NCBI GenBank assembly: GCA_016745315.1
Contig: CP066886.1
Span: 5,456,501-5,520,500, forward strand
DNA from: Arthrospira sp. PCC 9108
GTDB lineage: Bacteria > Cyanobacteriota > Cyanobacteriia > Cyanobacteriales > Microcoleaceae
Length of the DNA: 64,000 bases
Direction: 5' to 3'
Of the stretch, positions 25,543 through 35,227 are shown piece after piece. A program made the translations under genes and the position numbers. A model generated the notes under the pieces. It had not been told where the DNA came from. It ran no database searches and worked only from the letters and a program-made list of their open reading frames with translations. Within the stretch, counting starts at the first letter, position 1. Each line of letters opens with the position of its first letter.

Positions 25543-26820
25543 ATGGAATCAATTCAAAGTTTACGAGGAACCCGTGACATCCTTCCGGAGGAAGTCGGTT
25601 ATTGGCAGTGGGTGGCTTCTGTGGCTGAGGAGACTTTGGCGCGAGGGAATTATCAAGAAATCAGGACACCGATTTTTGAGCCAACTGCCTTGTTTGAAAG
25701 GGGTATCGGTGAGGCTACGGATGTGGTGGGAAAGGAGATGTACACTTTCTGCGATCGCGGCGATCGCTCTATTACTCTGCGTCCTGAAGGTACGGCTGGG
25801 GTGGTGCGAGCTTATATTGAGCGGAAACTACACGCTAACCCTGGTGTACAACGACTATGGTATATGGGGCCGATGTTTCGCTACGAACGTCCTCAAGCGG
25901 GACGACAACGACAATTTCATCAACTTGGGGTGGAGGTTCTCGGTAGTGATGACCCCCGCGCTGATGTGGAGGTGATCGCGGTGGCGGTGGATATCCTCAA
26001 GAGTTTGGGAATTACCAATCTGCATTTGAATCTTAATTCAGTAGGCGATCGCACCGATCGCCAAAATTATCGTCAAGCGTTGGTTGATTATCTGACACCA
26101 TTTAGCGGGGAACTTGATCAAGACTCTCGCGATCGCCTTACCCGTAACCCGATGCGGATTTTGGATAGTAAGGATGAACGCACCCAGGAAATTACCCGCA
26201 ACGCTCCGAGTATTTTGGACTATCTGGGAGAGCGATCGCAATCTCATTTTGAACGGGTGCAGTATCTGATTAAGGAATTGGGGATTTCTTACACGCTAAA
26301 TCCTCGACTGGTTCGCGGTTTGGACTATTACACCCACACTGCTTTTGAGATTATTTCTGATGACCTTGGCGCTCAGGCTACGGTTTGCGGCGGTGGTCGC
26401 TATGATGGTTTGGTCCAGGAACTTGGGGGCCCGTCAGTTCCGGCGGTGGGTTGGGCGATCGGTTTGGAACGTTTAATTATTCTGCTTCAGCAATTGCACC
26501 AACCTCCACAAGTTACCCCACAATTATATTTGGTGTCTCGCGGAGAAAAGGCTGAGGCTAATGGTCTGATTTTGGCTCAAAAACTGCGTCAAGCGGGCTT
26601 GAGGGTTGAATTAGACCTGAGTGGTAGTGCTTTTAGTAAACAGTTTAAACGAGCCGATCGCAGTGGTGCTGGGGCTTGTTTGGTGTTGGGAGATGCTGAG
26701 GCGATCGCCGGAACTGTGAACCTCAAATGGTTGAAAAGTGGCGAGCAAACTGTGTTAAACCAAGTTGATCTGATTGGTAACGTTGAGGATATCAAACAAC
26801 AGTTAATTACCAACAGCTAA
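25543..26820 (+). CDS. hisS: Histidyl-tRNA synthetase
   Basis: A class II aminoacyl-tRNA synthetase that charges tRNA-His. It starts M-E-S-I-Q-S-L-R-G-T-R-D-I-L-P. Motif 1 region I-R-T-P-I-F-E-P-T, motif 2 M-F-R-Y-E-R-P-Q-A-G-R-Q-R-Q-F-H-Q (about residues 115-131), the HisA motif L-V-R-G-L-D-Y-Y-T-H-T near 260, and motif 3 near 300 (V-G-W-A-I-G-L-E-R-L) are intact, followed by the anticodon-binding domain. Length of about 425 residues is standard. The frame opens at a TTG at 25522, but the ATG at 25543 fits the family. Confidence 0.96.
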   Translation: MESIQSLRGTRDILPEEVGYWQWVASVAEETLARGNYQEIRTPIFEPTALFERGIGEATDVVGKEMYTFCDRGDRSITLRPEGTAGVVRAYIERKLHANPGVQRLWYMGPMFRYERPQAGRQRQFHQLGVEVLGSDDPRADVEVIAVAVDILKSLGITNLHLNLNSVGDRTDRQNYRQALVDYLTPFSGELDQDSRDRLTRNPMRILDSKDERTQEITRNAPSILDYLGERSQSHFERVQYLIKELGISYTLNPRLVRGLDYYTHTAFEIISDDLGAQATVCGGGRYDGLVQELGGPSVPAVGWAIGLERLIILLQQLHQPPQVTPQLYLVSRGEKAEANGLILAQKLRQAGLRVELDLSGSAFSKQFKRADRSGAGACLVLGDAEAIAGTVNLKWLKSGEQTVLNQVDLIGNVEDIKQQLITNS

Positions 26821-26943
26821 TTATTAGTGAGTTGGGCGGATTTTGCTGACGAAAAATGAGGTGGTTAATTGCTAAAACAACTGGTGGGAGCGATTAAAGT
26901 GCCATAATTATTGTTGCTAAAAAGGGTGATTTTTTTTAGATAG

Positions 26944-26997
26944 GGGCGGGTCGCAAAATGACGGTTAATTGGCAGCTTAACAAGGCTCAACCCGCCC
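26944..26997. terminator. Long inverted repeat between convergent hisS and TPM-domain genes
   Basis: GGGCGGGT (26944-26951) and ACCCGCCC (26990-26997) flank about 38 bases, in the gap between convergent genes. Same core and similar arm distance as at 23621-23675, suggesting related bidirectional terminators or a small dispersed element. Confidence 0.55.
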
Positions 26998-27016
26998 TAA
27001 TTGATAGGTCAAAGGT

Positions 27017-27823
27017 TTAAGTTTCCGAGGTGGAAGAGTGGTTAAATGCGGGGGTTAAATAAGCCGCAAAAACAGCGATTAAGAAAGCGGAGACATTGCG
27101 AATTACGGGAACCCAATCGGAGGTGCGACTAATTACCGGACCGAGACCGAAGGCTATAAATAAAATGCCCCACAGGGGAGAAAAGATTAAGGCCCATTGC
27201 CAAGCCACAATTTGTCCGGGTTTACGGGGAATAGCTGCAATACCACAAATTACGCCACCCAAGGCGGAGGTGATTAAGGTGAGAATCCATTGTTCTCTGG
27301 GAAGACCGGGAACTACTCGACAACCACCGTCTTTGAGTAAACAGGTTTGAATGGTTTCGATAGATTGCAATATTGATTGATCTTCGCCATTATCGCGGAC
27401 AAAGTATTGATTACCGTAGCGGGTCTGAAGTTCGACCCAAAAGGTTCGGGTCAGCAGGTCGTATAGATCCCGACCGACACTAAAGTTAAGGATATTACCG
27501 CCACGTTGATCAGCTACCAATAGGACACTGTGTTCATCAAGTCCCCAATATTCCTTGACGGCGCGACCGGGAGTGCGATCGAACTGAGTTAGCACCCTGA
27601 GTTTCCAGCCAGTTTGGGATTCAAACTGTTTCAGGTCTTCGGCTAACAGGTCTTCTTGAACGTCTGTCAGCAGTTCGGCTAAATCTATGATCGGGGTTTG
27701 GACTTCGGGTAGAAGTTCGGGGTTGTTGTAAGCGCCGGCTACTGGTGCGATCGCCCAGGTGGAAAGCAGGAGACAGAATACAGCAATGAATCGGAAGAGT
27801 TTGTGCGACCAGATTTGTTGCAT
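27017..27823 (-). CDS. TPM-domain membrane protein
   Basis: A 268-residue protein. A signal or anchor helix (FIAVFCLLLSTWAIAPVAGA, about residues 11-30) is followed by a TPM domain (residues about 38-170: I-I-D-L-A-E-L-L-T, L-R-V-L-T-Q-F, L-L-V-A-D-Q-R-G-G) and then three membrane segments. The TPM domain occurs in TLP18.3, a plant thylakoid-lumen phosphatase needed for photosystem II repair. Similar thylakoid or periplasmic work is plausible here. The ATG at 27823 is preferred over an upstream TTG at 27847 because it puts the anchor at the N-terminus. Confidence 0.8.
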   Translation of the reverse strand: MQQIWSHKLFRFIAVFCLLLSTWAIAPVAGAYNNPELLPEVQTPIIDLAELLTDVQEDLLAEDLKQFESQTGWKLRVLTQFDRTPGRAVKEYWGLDEHSVLLVADQRGGNILNFSVGRDLYDLLTRTFWVELQTRYGNQYFVRDNGEDQSILQSIETIQTCLLKDGGCRVVPGLPREQWILTLITSALGGVICGIAAIPRKPGQIVAWQWALIFSPLWGILFIAFGLGPVISRTSDWVPVIRNVSAFLIAVFAAYLTPAFNHSSTSET

Positions 27824-27980
27824 AGATATTTTATACCAAATAATCAAATGTGAACGACGGGAGATGTTTCTTAACCCAGAGATAATGCCAACTCATATTC
27901 GTTACAATTGTTAACCTTACCACAGAATCGGAGAAATTTAGGCAGTGGCTGGGGAGTGTCGATATAAGATACGGAGGCTG

Positions 27981-30900
27981 TTAACTCCTCTGGTAGGTGT
28001 TCTCGCACAATTGGCGATCGCTATCCCTAACATTAGGATTATGGTCAAGATAGTTGCGAACCCACTCACAAGCCTTGTCTATGAGACTATCGAGATCCAA
28101 ATTCCACATAATCACGCTGTGGTCACGACTAGCGGAGGCTAATGTTCGGCCATCTGGACTAAAACCGAGAGACATAACGCTATCACTATGTCCCATTAAA
28201 GTTTTCAACAAAGTTCCGTCCTTAGCGCTCCAAATGCGAACATGACTATCATAACTGGCGGAAGCTAGTAAAGACCCATCAGGACTAAACACTACACGAG
28301 TGACACTATCGCTAGTCCCCTTTAATAGGGTATTGAGCAAAACTCCGTCCTGAGTCCATAATTTAACTGTATTGTCGTATCCAGCAGAAGCTATAACTTT
28401 ACCATTGGGACTAAAGTTGACCCCCAAGACATAACTCTCATGAGCCTGGATAGTTTTGAGGCGAGAAAGCATAGTATTGGCTGGGTCCCACTTCCACAGA
28501 ATTAAAGTCCCATCATCACTGGCGGAAACAACTGTCCGACTATCGGGACTAAAACTCACCTGATTAACCCATTCCTGATGTCCTGTGATGGTGCGTAGGA
28601 ATTGACCGTCAGCAGTCCAGATTTTAATGGTTCCATCCTTGCTTCCGCTGAGGATATACTGACCATCTGGACTATATGTAACAGTCATGACGCTATCTGT
28701 ATGACCGACTAAGGTGGCGACTGGAGAGGGTACAAACAGAGATTTTGGTATGACACCAATACCGTTAAACTTGGAAACTCGCAGTTTCATGGGCCAATTA
28801 TCGTACCAGTTGGACTGGGAGTTAAGGCGTTTCCAGATTTTGACTGTGTGATCATAGGATGCTGTGGCTAACCATTCTCCGTTAGGACTAAAACTCACGG
28901 AAGAAACGCGATCGCTATGACCTGATAGAGTTTGCAGGAGTTTACCCGAACTACTCCATAATTTCACGGTTGTATCTTGGGACGCAGAAGCTAAGATTTG
29001 ACCATCAGGACTAAAGGTAACATCGAGAACTCGATCATTATGGGCTTTTAAGGTGGCTCTGGGGTTACTGTGAAGGTTCCATAACTTCACGGTTTTGTCA
29101 TAACTTGATGAGGCTAGGGTGCGACCGTCCGGGGAAAAACGTACCCGTGTTACTTTATCTCCATGACCGCGAAAGGTTTTGAGTAATTCCCCTTCCCAAC
29201 TCCAGACTTTCACAGTTTTATCATATCCGGCTGTGGCTAAACTTCGACCATCTGCAGAAAATGAAACGCAGAAAACAATATTTTCATCTACTTGTAAAGT
29301 CCTGAGTAATTCTCCTTGGCGAGTCCAGAGTTTGACTGTGCCATCTGTACCGCTGGTGGCTATGAATTGACCATTGGGGGAAAAATTAACTGAATAAATT
29401 ACTGAGTCCCGTTTTTTCGTGTGGCTGATACTCATTAATCTTCTACCCTGTTGGTTGAAAAATTGCACGTCTCCTTGATTGGCTGCGGCGGCTAATATTT
29501 CACCGTCAGGACTAAAGTTAATCCAGGTCAGTGCGGTATGGCGGAAACGAATAGTGCGGATGATTTCTCCCTGTAAATTCCACAGGATGATGGTGCGATC
29601 GCTCCCCGCAGAGGCTATCATTTGACTATCAGGAGAAAAACGAACCGCTTTGACTTTATCTGTATGTCCGATCAATGTTTGTAATAGTTTACCGTCCCGA
29701 CTCCAGAGTTTAACTGTATGGTCATCAGAAGCGGAAACTAACATTTGACCACAGTGGCTAAAATCCAGGCTAGTTACATTATGATTATGTCCTGTTAAAG
29801 TGGCGATCGCCTTCCCTTCAGGAGTCCATAATCTGATAGTATTATCCGTACTAGCAGAGGCTAATATATCCCCGCTGGGACTATACACAACATCCCACAC
29901 TATATCCGCGTGTCCCTCTAGGCGGTTCTGTTCATGAATGCCATAAACTCCCTGTCCTAGGGTAGTCGCTACCCGAATTTCCGCATCCTGGAAACTGTTA
30001 GCAGTTACAGATAAGGACTTGATTTTTTGGAGTTGTTGGGCGGCTTTTAAACTTTCCAGCAAAGCATCAAAACGATAATTAGAGAAAAATAACGCCTCGG
30101 AAGATGCTGTTAATGAGGTGATATAAGCTAGGCGTTTTTGTTGGTAAGCAATTGTGGTTGATACCCCTAATCCTATAGTGGCGACAATCGACACACAAAG
30201 CAGTTGTTTTAAGAGTCGATTCCGGTGTATCAGTTGTTGTTCGCTTTGGCTTTGAGCCGCTTCGGCTTGGGTTTTGGCTTTCAGACTTTGTTGCAGTTTC
30301 TTTTCAATGGCTGTCTGACGCTTTTGGGCTAAAATTCCATAGCTTTCTCGGATGGGAAATACTAGATAATTATACATTAGTTGATAGCGGTCTTCTGGTT
30401 GCTCATGTTGACGCAGCAGCAATCCTGATTCTAAGATAATATCAATGAAAGCATGATGATTATGGCTGGGTTCATTATCGGAAAATTTGCCCTGATTTAC
30501 CATAGATGGATCGGGTCTAATGGCGGCGATTAATTGCGATCGCGTTTTCAACGGACGAGCTAGTTTTTCATCCGTCAGAGCAAATAAAATATCCCAGGCT
30601 GCATTAGCATTTGGGGGGCCGCAGTCTTCAATAATACCATTAATAAAATGCTCGATTAGTTGGTTTTTGGGATGGTCTCCCAGTCTTTCATATTCCGCTA
30701 AGGTGGTGATTCCTCGGAGTTGTTCTTCCTGGAGTTGGGAACCAACAAGCTGTAACTCAATTGGTCTGACCAACGAGCGTTCATCGGCTAAATCTTCCAC
30801 TAATTTATCAATTAAAGCTGGCTCTAAATTAAAGTTAGCACGTTTGCTTAAAGACTGAATCACTCGGTGGGCTTCCGCTTTACTAAAATCTCGTAAATGG

Positions 30901-33167
30901 TAGCGGATATGTTTATCTAAAATGTTGTTATTTATGGCATCTAATGGAGATAAATATTCCGATTCTAATAACCAGGCTAGACATTCTTCTCGCAGGGAAA
31001 TGATTACCTTAACAAAAGGGACATTTAGACAGAGATTTAAAAACTCATAAAATGTCTGGCGCTGGGAGCGATCGCGACAGAGAAAAAAGAATTCCTCAAA
31101 TTGGTCAAAAATGATAACAGTCAGGAGATTTTGGTCGGCATTTTTCTGGAGACGACTGTTAATAAATGAATCGGGATGCAGAATATATGAGGTGCGATCG
31201 CGATTATTCAAAGATTCAATACCCGTGCTATTACATATAACATTACCTTGGGAAGCCTTGATAATTTTCCGATACCAAAGTCGTTTTAAATTCTGGCTTT
31301 TAATATTCAGATTATCTTGATTAATTAAGGCTTCCGCTAAAGCCGCTTCCAGTTCTCGTACCCAGTCTGTATAACTATTAATTACCACGGGTAGAACATT
31401 ACGAGCCCCTAAACTAATTTCCGCCATCGCTGGTACTAAACCCGCATTAATTAAGGAACTTTTCCCGACTCCAGAACTACCATGTAGCACAATTAATTTA
31501 TGATCATCTCGCCCTAACCTGTGAATCAGATTATTAATATCTTGATCCCGACTATTATTAGTCATATCAAAGCCGGGACTAATAGCCGATTTTGAGATAT
31601 TGTTTTTGTGGTTAATAACAGAATTTAATGCCTGTTTAGAAGGCTGCAATTGATGAACTCCAATAAAAGCCCTAAAACCGTATTGATGCTCAACTTCTCG
31701 TTGTCTTTGTTTAATCCGAAATGCTTTTAAATATTGACCTTTTTCGTAGTAAATATGGCGCAATTCAGCCAGAATATCAATATACAACTGTGGATCATAA
31801 CTGGGGGAGGTTTCTAAGCGGGCGGTTTCTAGTTCCTTAATTGCTTGTTCCCATTCATTCAAATGTTTGTAACTGCGAGCTAATAGCAGCAGATAAGTTC
31901 CCCGTTCATTGGGGCGCTTTTCCGAGTCAATAATTGCTAGGGCTAGTTTAGTTAGTTCTAAGGCTTTATGCCATTTTTTCTGCTGAAGGGCTACTTCAGC
32001 CAGAAATCCATAATCTTGGGCTAATTGCCGATCGCAACCATACGCTAAATGGATTTTAATGCCGGTTTCCGCTAGGTTCTGTAAATCATCCCATTGGTAT
32101 AAACCCTTCAGAACATCCCCTAAATAACAGAGGATTCCAGCTACTAAATCTGGTCTTCCTGCTGTTTCAAAAGCCTGACGGGATTCTTCTAGGTGGGTTT
32201 TGGCTGAATGCAGAAATTTGACCTTATTACCCGGCGATTTGACCTGGGGAATGTGTCGCGATCGCACCGCTTTTAGGCGATCGTTTAAAGCAATATGAAA
32301 TAAGATAATCCCCCGGATGACTTGGTAGGAAATGGGATAAATAAATTGATAGGGGTCGCGACTGGTTGCGCTGGTAGATATCCAATTGTCCAGATCGGCT
32401 AAACTTTGTTGATAATGAACACGCGCCTTATCTCCTCGGTCTTCAGCATCTTCATCTAAGCCCAAAATAAATTGTTTAGTGGCTTGGAGAAATAGGTTAA
32501 TTTCCACTTCCCTTTGTTGTAAATCTTTCCAAGCTAATTCTAATTCCCGGCGACGAATGGAACCAATACTTAGGTCATATTTAGGCGCTTTTGACCGGCT
32601 ATAAAACTGGCGGCTGTGCAATTCTCCTGACCTAATTCGTAATTCGGCTAAGGAAAACAGCGTGTTACCTTGGAGGGTCAGTGATTTAATCAAGTCCGGG
32701 GTCGCCATTTCAAATTTAATCGTAGCCGCCGCCCAACTTTTAAAGTCTGGTGCTAGTCGGATTAGTTTTTTGGCTAGGATATCTGTTATCCACAATACTA
32801 AAGGACAGGAAAAATTCTTGCGAAATTCATCCCGGACTTGGTTGGTGGAACTTAACAGGGTTTCTAAGGCTTCCACCCTGTCTAAACCCATAACCATGAT
32901 GGCGCTAGGGGTAGGGGTGGCTATGCGCTCTAATAATGTCGTGTAGAGGGTGGTAACTTCCGGCGCTAGGGTGATGTTTTGAATGGTCTCTGCTTCCGGT
33001 AATTTTTGCTGTAATTGCTTGATAACTTTGGTTTGTAGATAGGAGTAGTTACAACTTACTAAAATTAGAGAAAATTGACCTTGTGAAAAGGAAATAGCAC
33101 GGGCTAATCTCTGTAGCGATCGCTGATTTTGGCTCTCGAATTGCTGAGGCGTTAATTGATTAGTCAT
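27981..33167 (-). CDS. Giant TPR / STAND-type NTPase / WD40 protein
   Basis: A 1728-residue multidomain protein. Residues 1-170 are an alpha/beta NTPase-like region without a clear Walker A. About 200-520 are helical, TPR-like repeats. A P-loop (L-H-G-S-S-G-V-G-K-S-S-L) lies near 565 and Walker B (V-I-I-F-D-Q-F-E-E-F-F) near 690, typical of STAND ATPases. A membrane or hydrophobic helix (LLCVSIVATIGLGVSTTIAY) lies near 995. Fourteen WD40 repeats fill residues about 1090-1700, enough for two seven-bladed propellers, with one insert after the ninth. STAND proteins act as ligand-triggered switches in signalling, cell death or phage defence. The target is unknown. A second ATPase gene lies upstream on the same strand. 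Confidence 0.85.
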   Translation of the reverse strand: MTNQLTPQQFESQNQRSLQRLARAISFSQGQFSLILVSCNYSYLQTKVIKQLQQKLPEAETIQNITLAPEVTTLYTTLLERIATPTPSAIMVMGLDRVEALETLLSSTNQVRDEFRKNFSCPLVLWITDILAKKLIRLAPDFKSWAAATIKFEMATPDLIKSLTLQGNTLFSLAELRIRSGELHSRQFYSRSKAPKYDLSIGSIRRRELELAWKDLQQREVEINLFLQATKQFILGLDEDAEDRGDKARVHYQQSLADLDNWISTSATSRDPYQFIYPISYQVIRGIILFHIALNDRLKAVRSRHIPQVKSPGNKVKFLHSAKTHLEESRQAFETAGRPDLVAGILCYLGDVLKGLYQWDDLQNLAETGIKIHLAYGCDRQLAQDYGFLAEVALQQKKWHKALELTKLALAIIDSEKRPNERGTYLLLLARSYKHLNEWEQAIKELETARLETSPSYDPQLYIDILAELRHIYYEKGQYLKAFRIKQRQREVEHQYGFRAFIGVHQLQPSKQALNSVINHKNNISKSAISPGFDMTNNSRDQDINNLIHRLGRDDHKLIVLHGSSGVGKSSLINAGLVPAMAEISLGARNVLPVVINSYTDWVRELEAALAEALINQDNLNIKSQNLKRLWYRKIIKASQGNVICNSTGIESLNNRDRTSYILHPDSFINSRLQKNADQNLLTVIIFDQFEEFFFLCRDRSQRQTFYEFLNLCLNVPFVKVIISLREECLAWLLESEYLSPLDAINNNILDKHIRYHLRDFSKAEAHRVIQSLSKRANFNLEPALIDKLVEDLADERSLVRPIELQLVGSQLQEEQLRGITTLAEYERLGDHPKNQLIEHFINGIIEDCGPPNANAAWDILFALTDEKLARPLKTRSQLIAAIRPDPSMVNQGKFSDNEPSHNHHAFIDIILESGLLLRQHEQPEDRYQLMYNYLVFPIRESYGILAQKRQTAIEKKLQQSLKAKTQAEAAQSQSEQQLIHRNRLLKQLLCVSIVATIGLGVSTTIAYQQKRLAYITSLTASSEALFFSNYRFDALLESLKAAQQLQKIKSLSVTANSFQDAEIRVATTLGQGVYGIHEQNRLEGHADIVWDVVYSPSGDILASASTDNTIRLWTPEGKAIATLTGHNHNVTSLDFSHCGQMLVSASDDHTVKLWSRDGKLLQTLIGHTDKVKAVRFSPDSQMIASAGSDRTIILWNLQGEIIRTIRFRHTALTWINFSPDGEILAAAANQGDVQFFNQQGRRLMSISHTKKRDSVIYSVNFSPNGQFIATSGTDGTVKLWTRQGELLRTLQVDENIVFCVSFSADGRSLATAGYDKTVKVWSWEGELLKTFRGHGDKVTRVRFSPDGRTLASSSYDKTVKLWNLHSNPRATLKAHNDRVLDVTFSPDGQILASASQDTTVKLWSSSGKLLQTLSGHSDRVSSVSFSPNGEWLATASYDHTVKIWKRLNSQSNWYDNWPMKLRVSKFNGIGVIPKSLFVPSPVATLVGHTDSVMTVTYSPDGQYILSGSKDGTIKIWTADGQFLRTITGHQEWVNQVSFSPDSRTVVSASDDGTLILWKWDPANTMLSRLKTIQAHESYVLGVNFSPNGKVIASAGYDNTVKLWTQDGVLLNTLLKGTSDSVTRVVFSPDGSLLASASYDSHVRIWSAKDGTLLKTLMGHSDSVMSLGFSPDGRTLASASRDHSVIMWNLDLDSLIDKACEWVRNYLDHNPNVRDSDRQLCENTYQRS

Positions 33168-33727
33168 GGCTGAATTTAACCCGGTGAGTTGAGGGTGGCT
33201 ATTTAATCAGTATTCGTTAGGTGAGGATTGATAATTTTGGAGTTTCCCCGGCTCCAATTGTGGCTGATTCCCTGAGATTATAGATGCCTATCCAGTCGGT
33301 GGCTTAGACATCATTAAATATTCACAATTAATTGAAAATTACCATCCAGTACAGATAGCAATACTCAATCAATTTTTCATTAGTCAAAATACTATAGCGT
33401 GATTTCTGTGGTTGATTAACACTGGTGGCTGTGGCCCCCCAATGCTCAACGCTCTCACTACAATCTGACTTATAGTATGCTGGCATTGTGACTAAACTAC
33501 ACCCTGACTCCTACTTATTATACATGATAATGATAAATTTTAAAAAAAAAATAAAAATTTAACACTTCCCGTAATTTTTGTGCGAGAAAACCTGAAAAAC
33601 TAGTCGCTATCTTGGCCGAAATTTCCGGTAAAATTGGCAGCAAAAAATAACCGATATGTCTGACCATAATATCGGCTGGTAGATGGTCTTAATTAGGACT
33701 TATTGGCAGATATTGAGCAGATACTAA
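33168..33727. other. 560-base intergenic region between two ATPase genes
   Basis: An AT-rich gap between two minus-strand genes, with poly-A runs near 33540-33556. No open frame, tRNA or repeat of note is visible. It probably carries the promoter of the giant WD40 gene, but I see no consensus boxes that I would call. The gap argues against simple cotranscription with the upstream ATPase. Confidence 0.5.
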
Positions 33728-35080
33728 TTAATTCATGGCTGCTGGTGGATGAGTGGGAGATTTATTAAGTTGCCAATTTTGATATTTGGGTGTATCTATC
33801 AAAGCTGGGTTAATGCCAAACCAACGACCAGAGCGATCGCGATATTCAAAGACAAACATACTCCGCAAGAGGGTTTGACATTCATCTTCCCCGCGCACGC
33901 TTTGATTGGCGACTACTTGCAAAAGTAAATCCCACTCGTCATCGGTAATAGCTCCTAATAGGTCATCGCGATACTCCCGAATTACCGTTTCTAAACAATC
34001 AGCCGAAAAAGGTGGATCATCCTGCTGTAGACAACTGTACATTAACATTAGTAATCGTCTCATGTGACCGCCACTAACCCGACAGAGGCGATCGAGAACT
34101 TGGGGGGTCTCAAACAATTCGGGAATATAAGAAATCCGTTCTTCGGGTGGTAAAGTCGGGAAAGCACGCGCTAAAACCATCTGTTGCAATAAAGCCATAC
34201 CTTGGGGATTATCTGAACCATCTCGATTGCATACTGGAACCATCGGCAAGACTTTTGGTTTCACCCCAAATCGACTAGAAAGCCGACCATAATCATTAGA
34301 AAACATTAAAGTTAAAGGAATTGTATAGACCACATGACAATGTAGCCGTCTGAGTTGCTCACCCCGATCAACAAATAAATATTCTGGCTGAGTACGTCCC
34401 CAGGATTTGGGGGAATTATCTACCCGATCTAAATTATCAACAATCACCACTAACCCGTTTTTGCCTCTCTTTTTGAGAGTCTCGTTAGCGGGTTTCAGGA
34501 GTTCCTCATTAATGGCTTCTAAAATAGTGCTAACCCTCGGTTCGAGGTATTGTCGCAGTTGAGATCTCAATTTAGGGGAATCTTTGGTGCGAGCCGTAAT
34601 TCTGGCAATACCAACGGAAATTTCGGCCTCACCAGATAATTCAATGGGGGTTTGCAAAAAATCGCCAATCTCCGTAAACAGGCGGCCGAAGTATCCGGGT
34701 TTTAACTGGACTGCGGCAGTTTGAATGCTTTCGCTCACTTGACGGGCGATCGCCAGTACAATATCACTGATGTCAACATCAGCCATATCCAGGTCCTGGG
34801 ATGACTCAAAGTAAACTACATGGTATCCTTGTTGCTCCAGGCTGTCTTTGAGTCTAAACAGTTCTGTAGATTTCCCGCAGCCAATGTGTCCAGAGAATAA
34901 CTGACAGGTGGGTTCATCACCCGAAAGCAATGTGATAGTGCGGCTTAACTCGCGAACAATATTGCTGCCGCGAACTGACGAAAAATCGATATAATACTGC
35001 TGATCTTCCAGATTCGCCATGTCAATGGTTTTACTGGGATTGCAGGCTTTGTAAAATTGGTTCAGGTTAAGTTCAACCAT
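33728..35080 (-). CDS. P-loop ATPase of STAND/AAA type
   Basis: A 450-residue protein with Walker A F-S-G-H-I-G-C-G-K-S-T-E-L near residue 70 and Walker B G-L-V-V-I-V-D-N-L-D-R-V-D near 215, followed by a helical and winged-helix-like C-terminus. The layout resembles ORC/Cdc6-like or STAND ATPases found in cyanobacteria, many of uncertain function. The frame is open for 46 codons before the ATG at 35080, but that ATG starts the sensible sequence (M-V-E-L-N-L-N-Q-F-Y). It lies upstream of the giant TPR/WD40 protein on the same strand, and the pair may act together. Confidence 0.75.
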   Translation of the reverse strand: MVELNLNQFYKACNPSKTIDMANLEDQQYYIDFSSVRGSNIVRELSRTITLLSGDEPTCQLFSGHIGCGKSTELFRLKDSLEQQGYHVVYFESSQDLDMADVDISDIVLAIARQVSESIQTAAVQLKPGYFGRLFTEIGDFLQTPIELSGEAEISVGIARITARTKDSPKLRSQLRQYLEPRVSTILEAINEELLKPANETLKKRGKNGLVVIVDNLDRVDNSPKSWGRTQPEYLFVDRGEQLRRLHCHVVYTIPLTLMFSNDYGRLSSRFGVKPKVLPMVPVCNRDGSDNPQGMALLQQMVLARAFPTLPPEERISYIPELFETPQVLDRLCRVSGGHMRRLLMLMYSCLQQDDPPFSADCLETVIREYRDDLLGAITDDEWDLLLQVVANQSVRGEDECQTLLRSMFVFEYRDRSGRWFGINPALIDTPKYQNWQLNKSPTHPPAAMN

Positions 35081-35227
35081 AATTGACTCAGTTATGTTAC
35101 GATGCCTCGTTTTGAGTGTAGGATGATGCTGATACGCTAGGGATGTGGTTTGTCCCCCCACTAGGGGAATAGCAGTCAAGGGGGATAGTCTTTTAAATAA
35201 GGGAATTAGAAGGGACAAAAATTAGGA

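Noticed and set aside
25493..25573. 26-residue open frame between the hypothetical gene and hisS
   Set aside because: Overlaps the hisS start, no ribosome site, and no support beyond a hydrophobic stretch.
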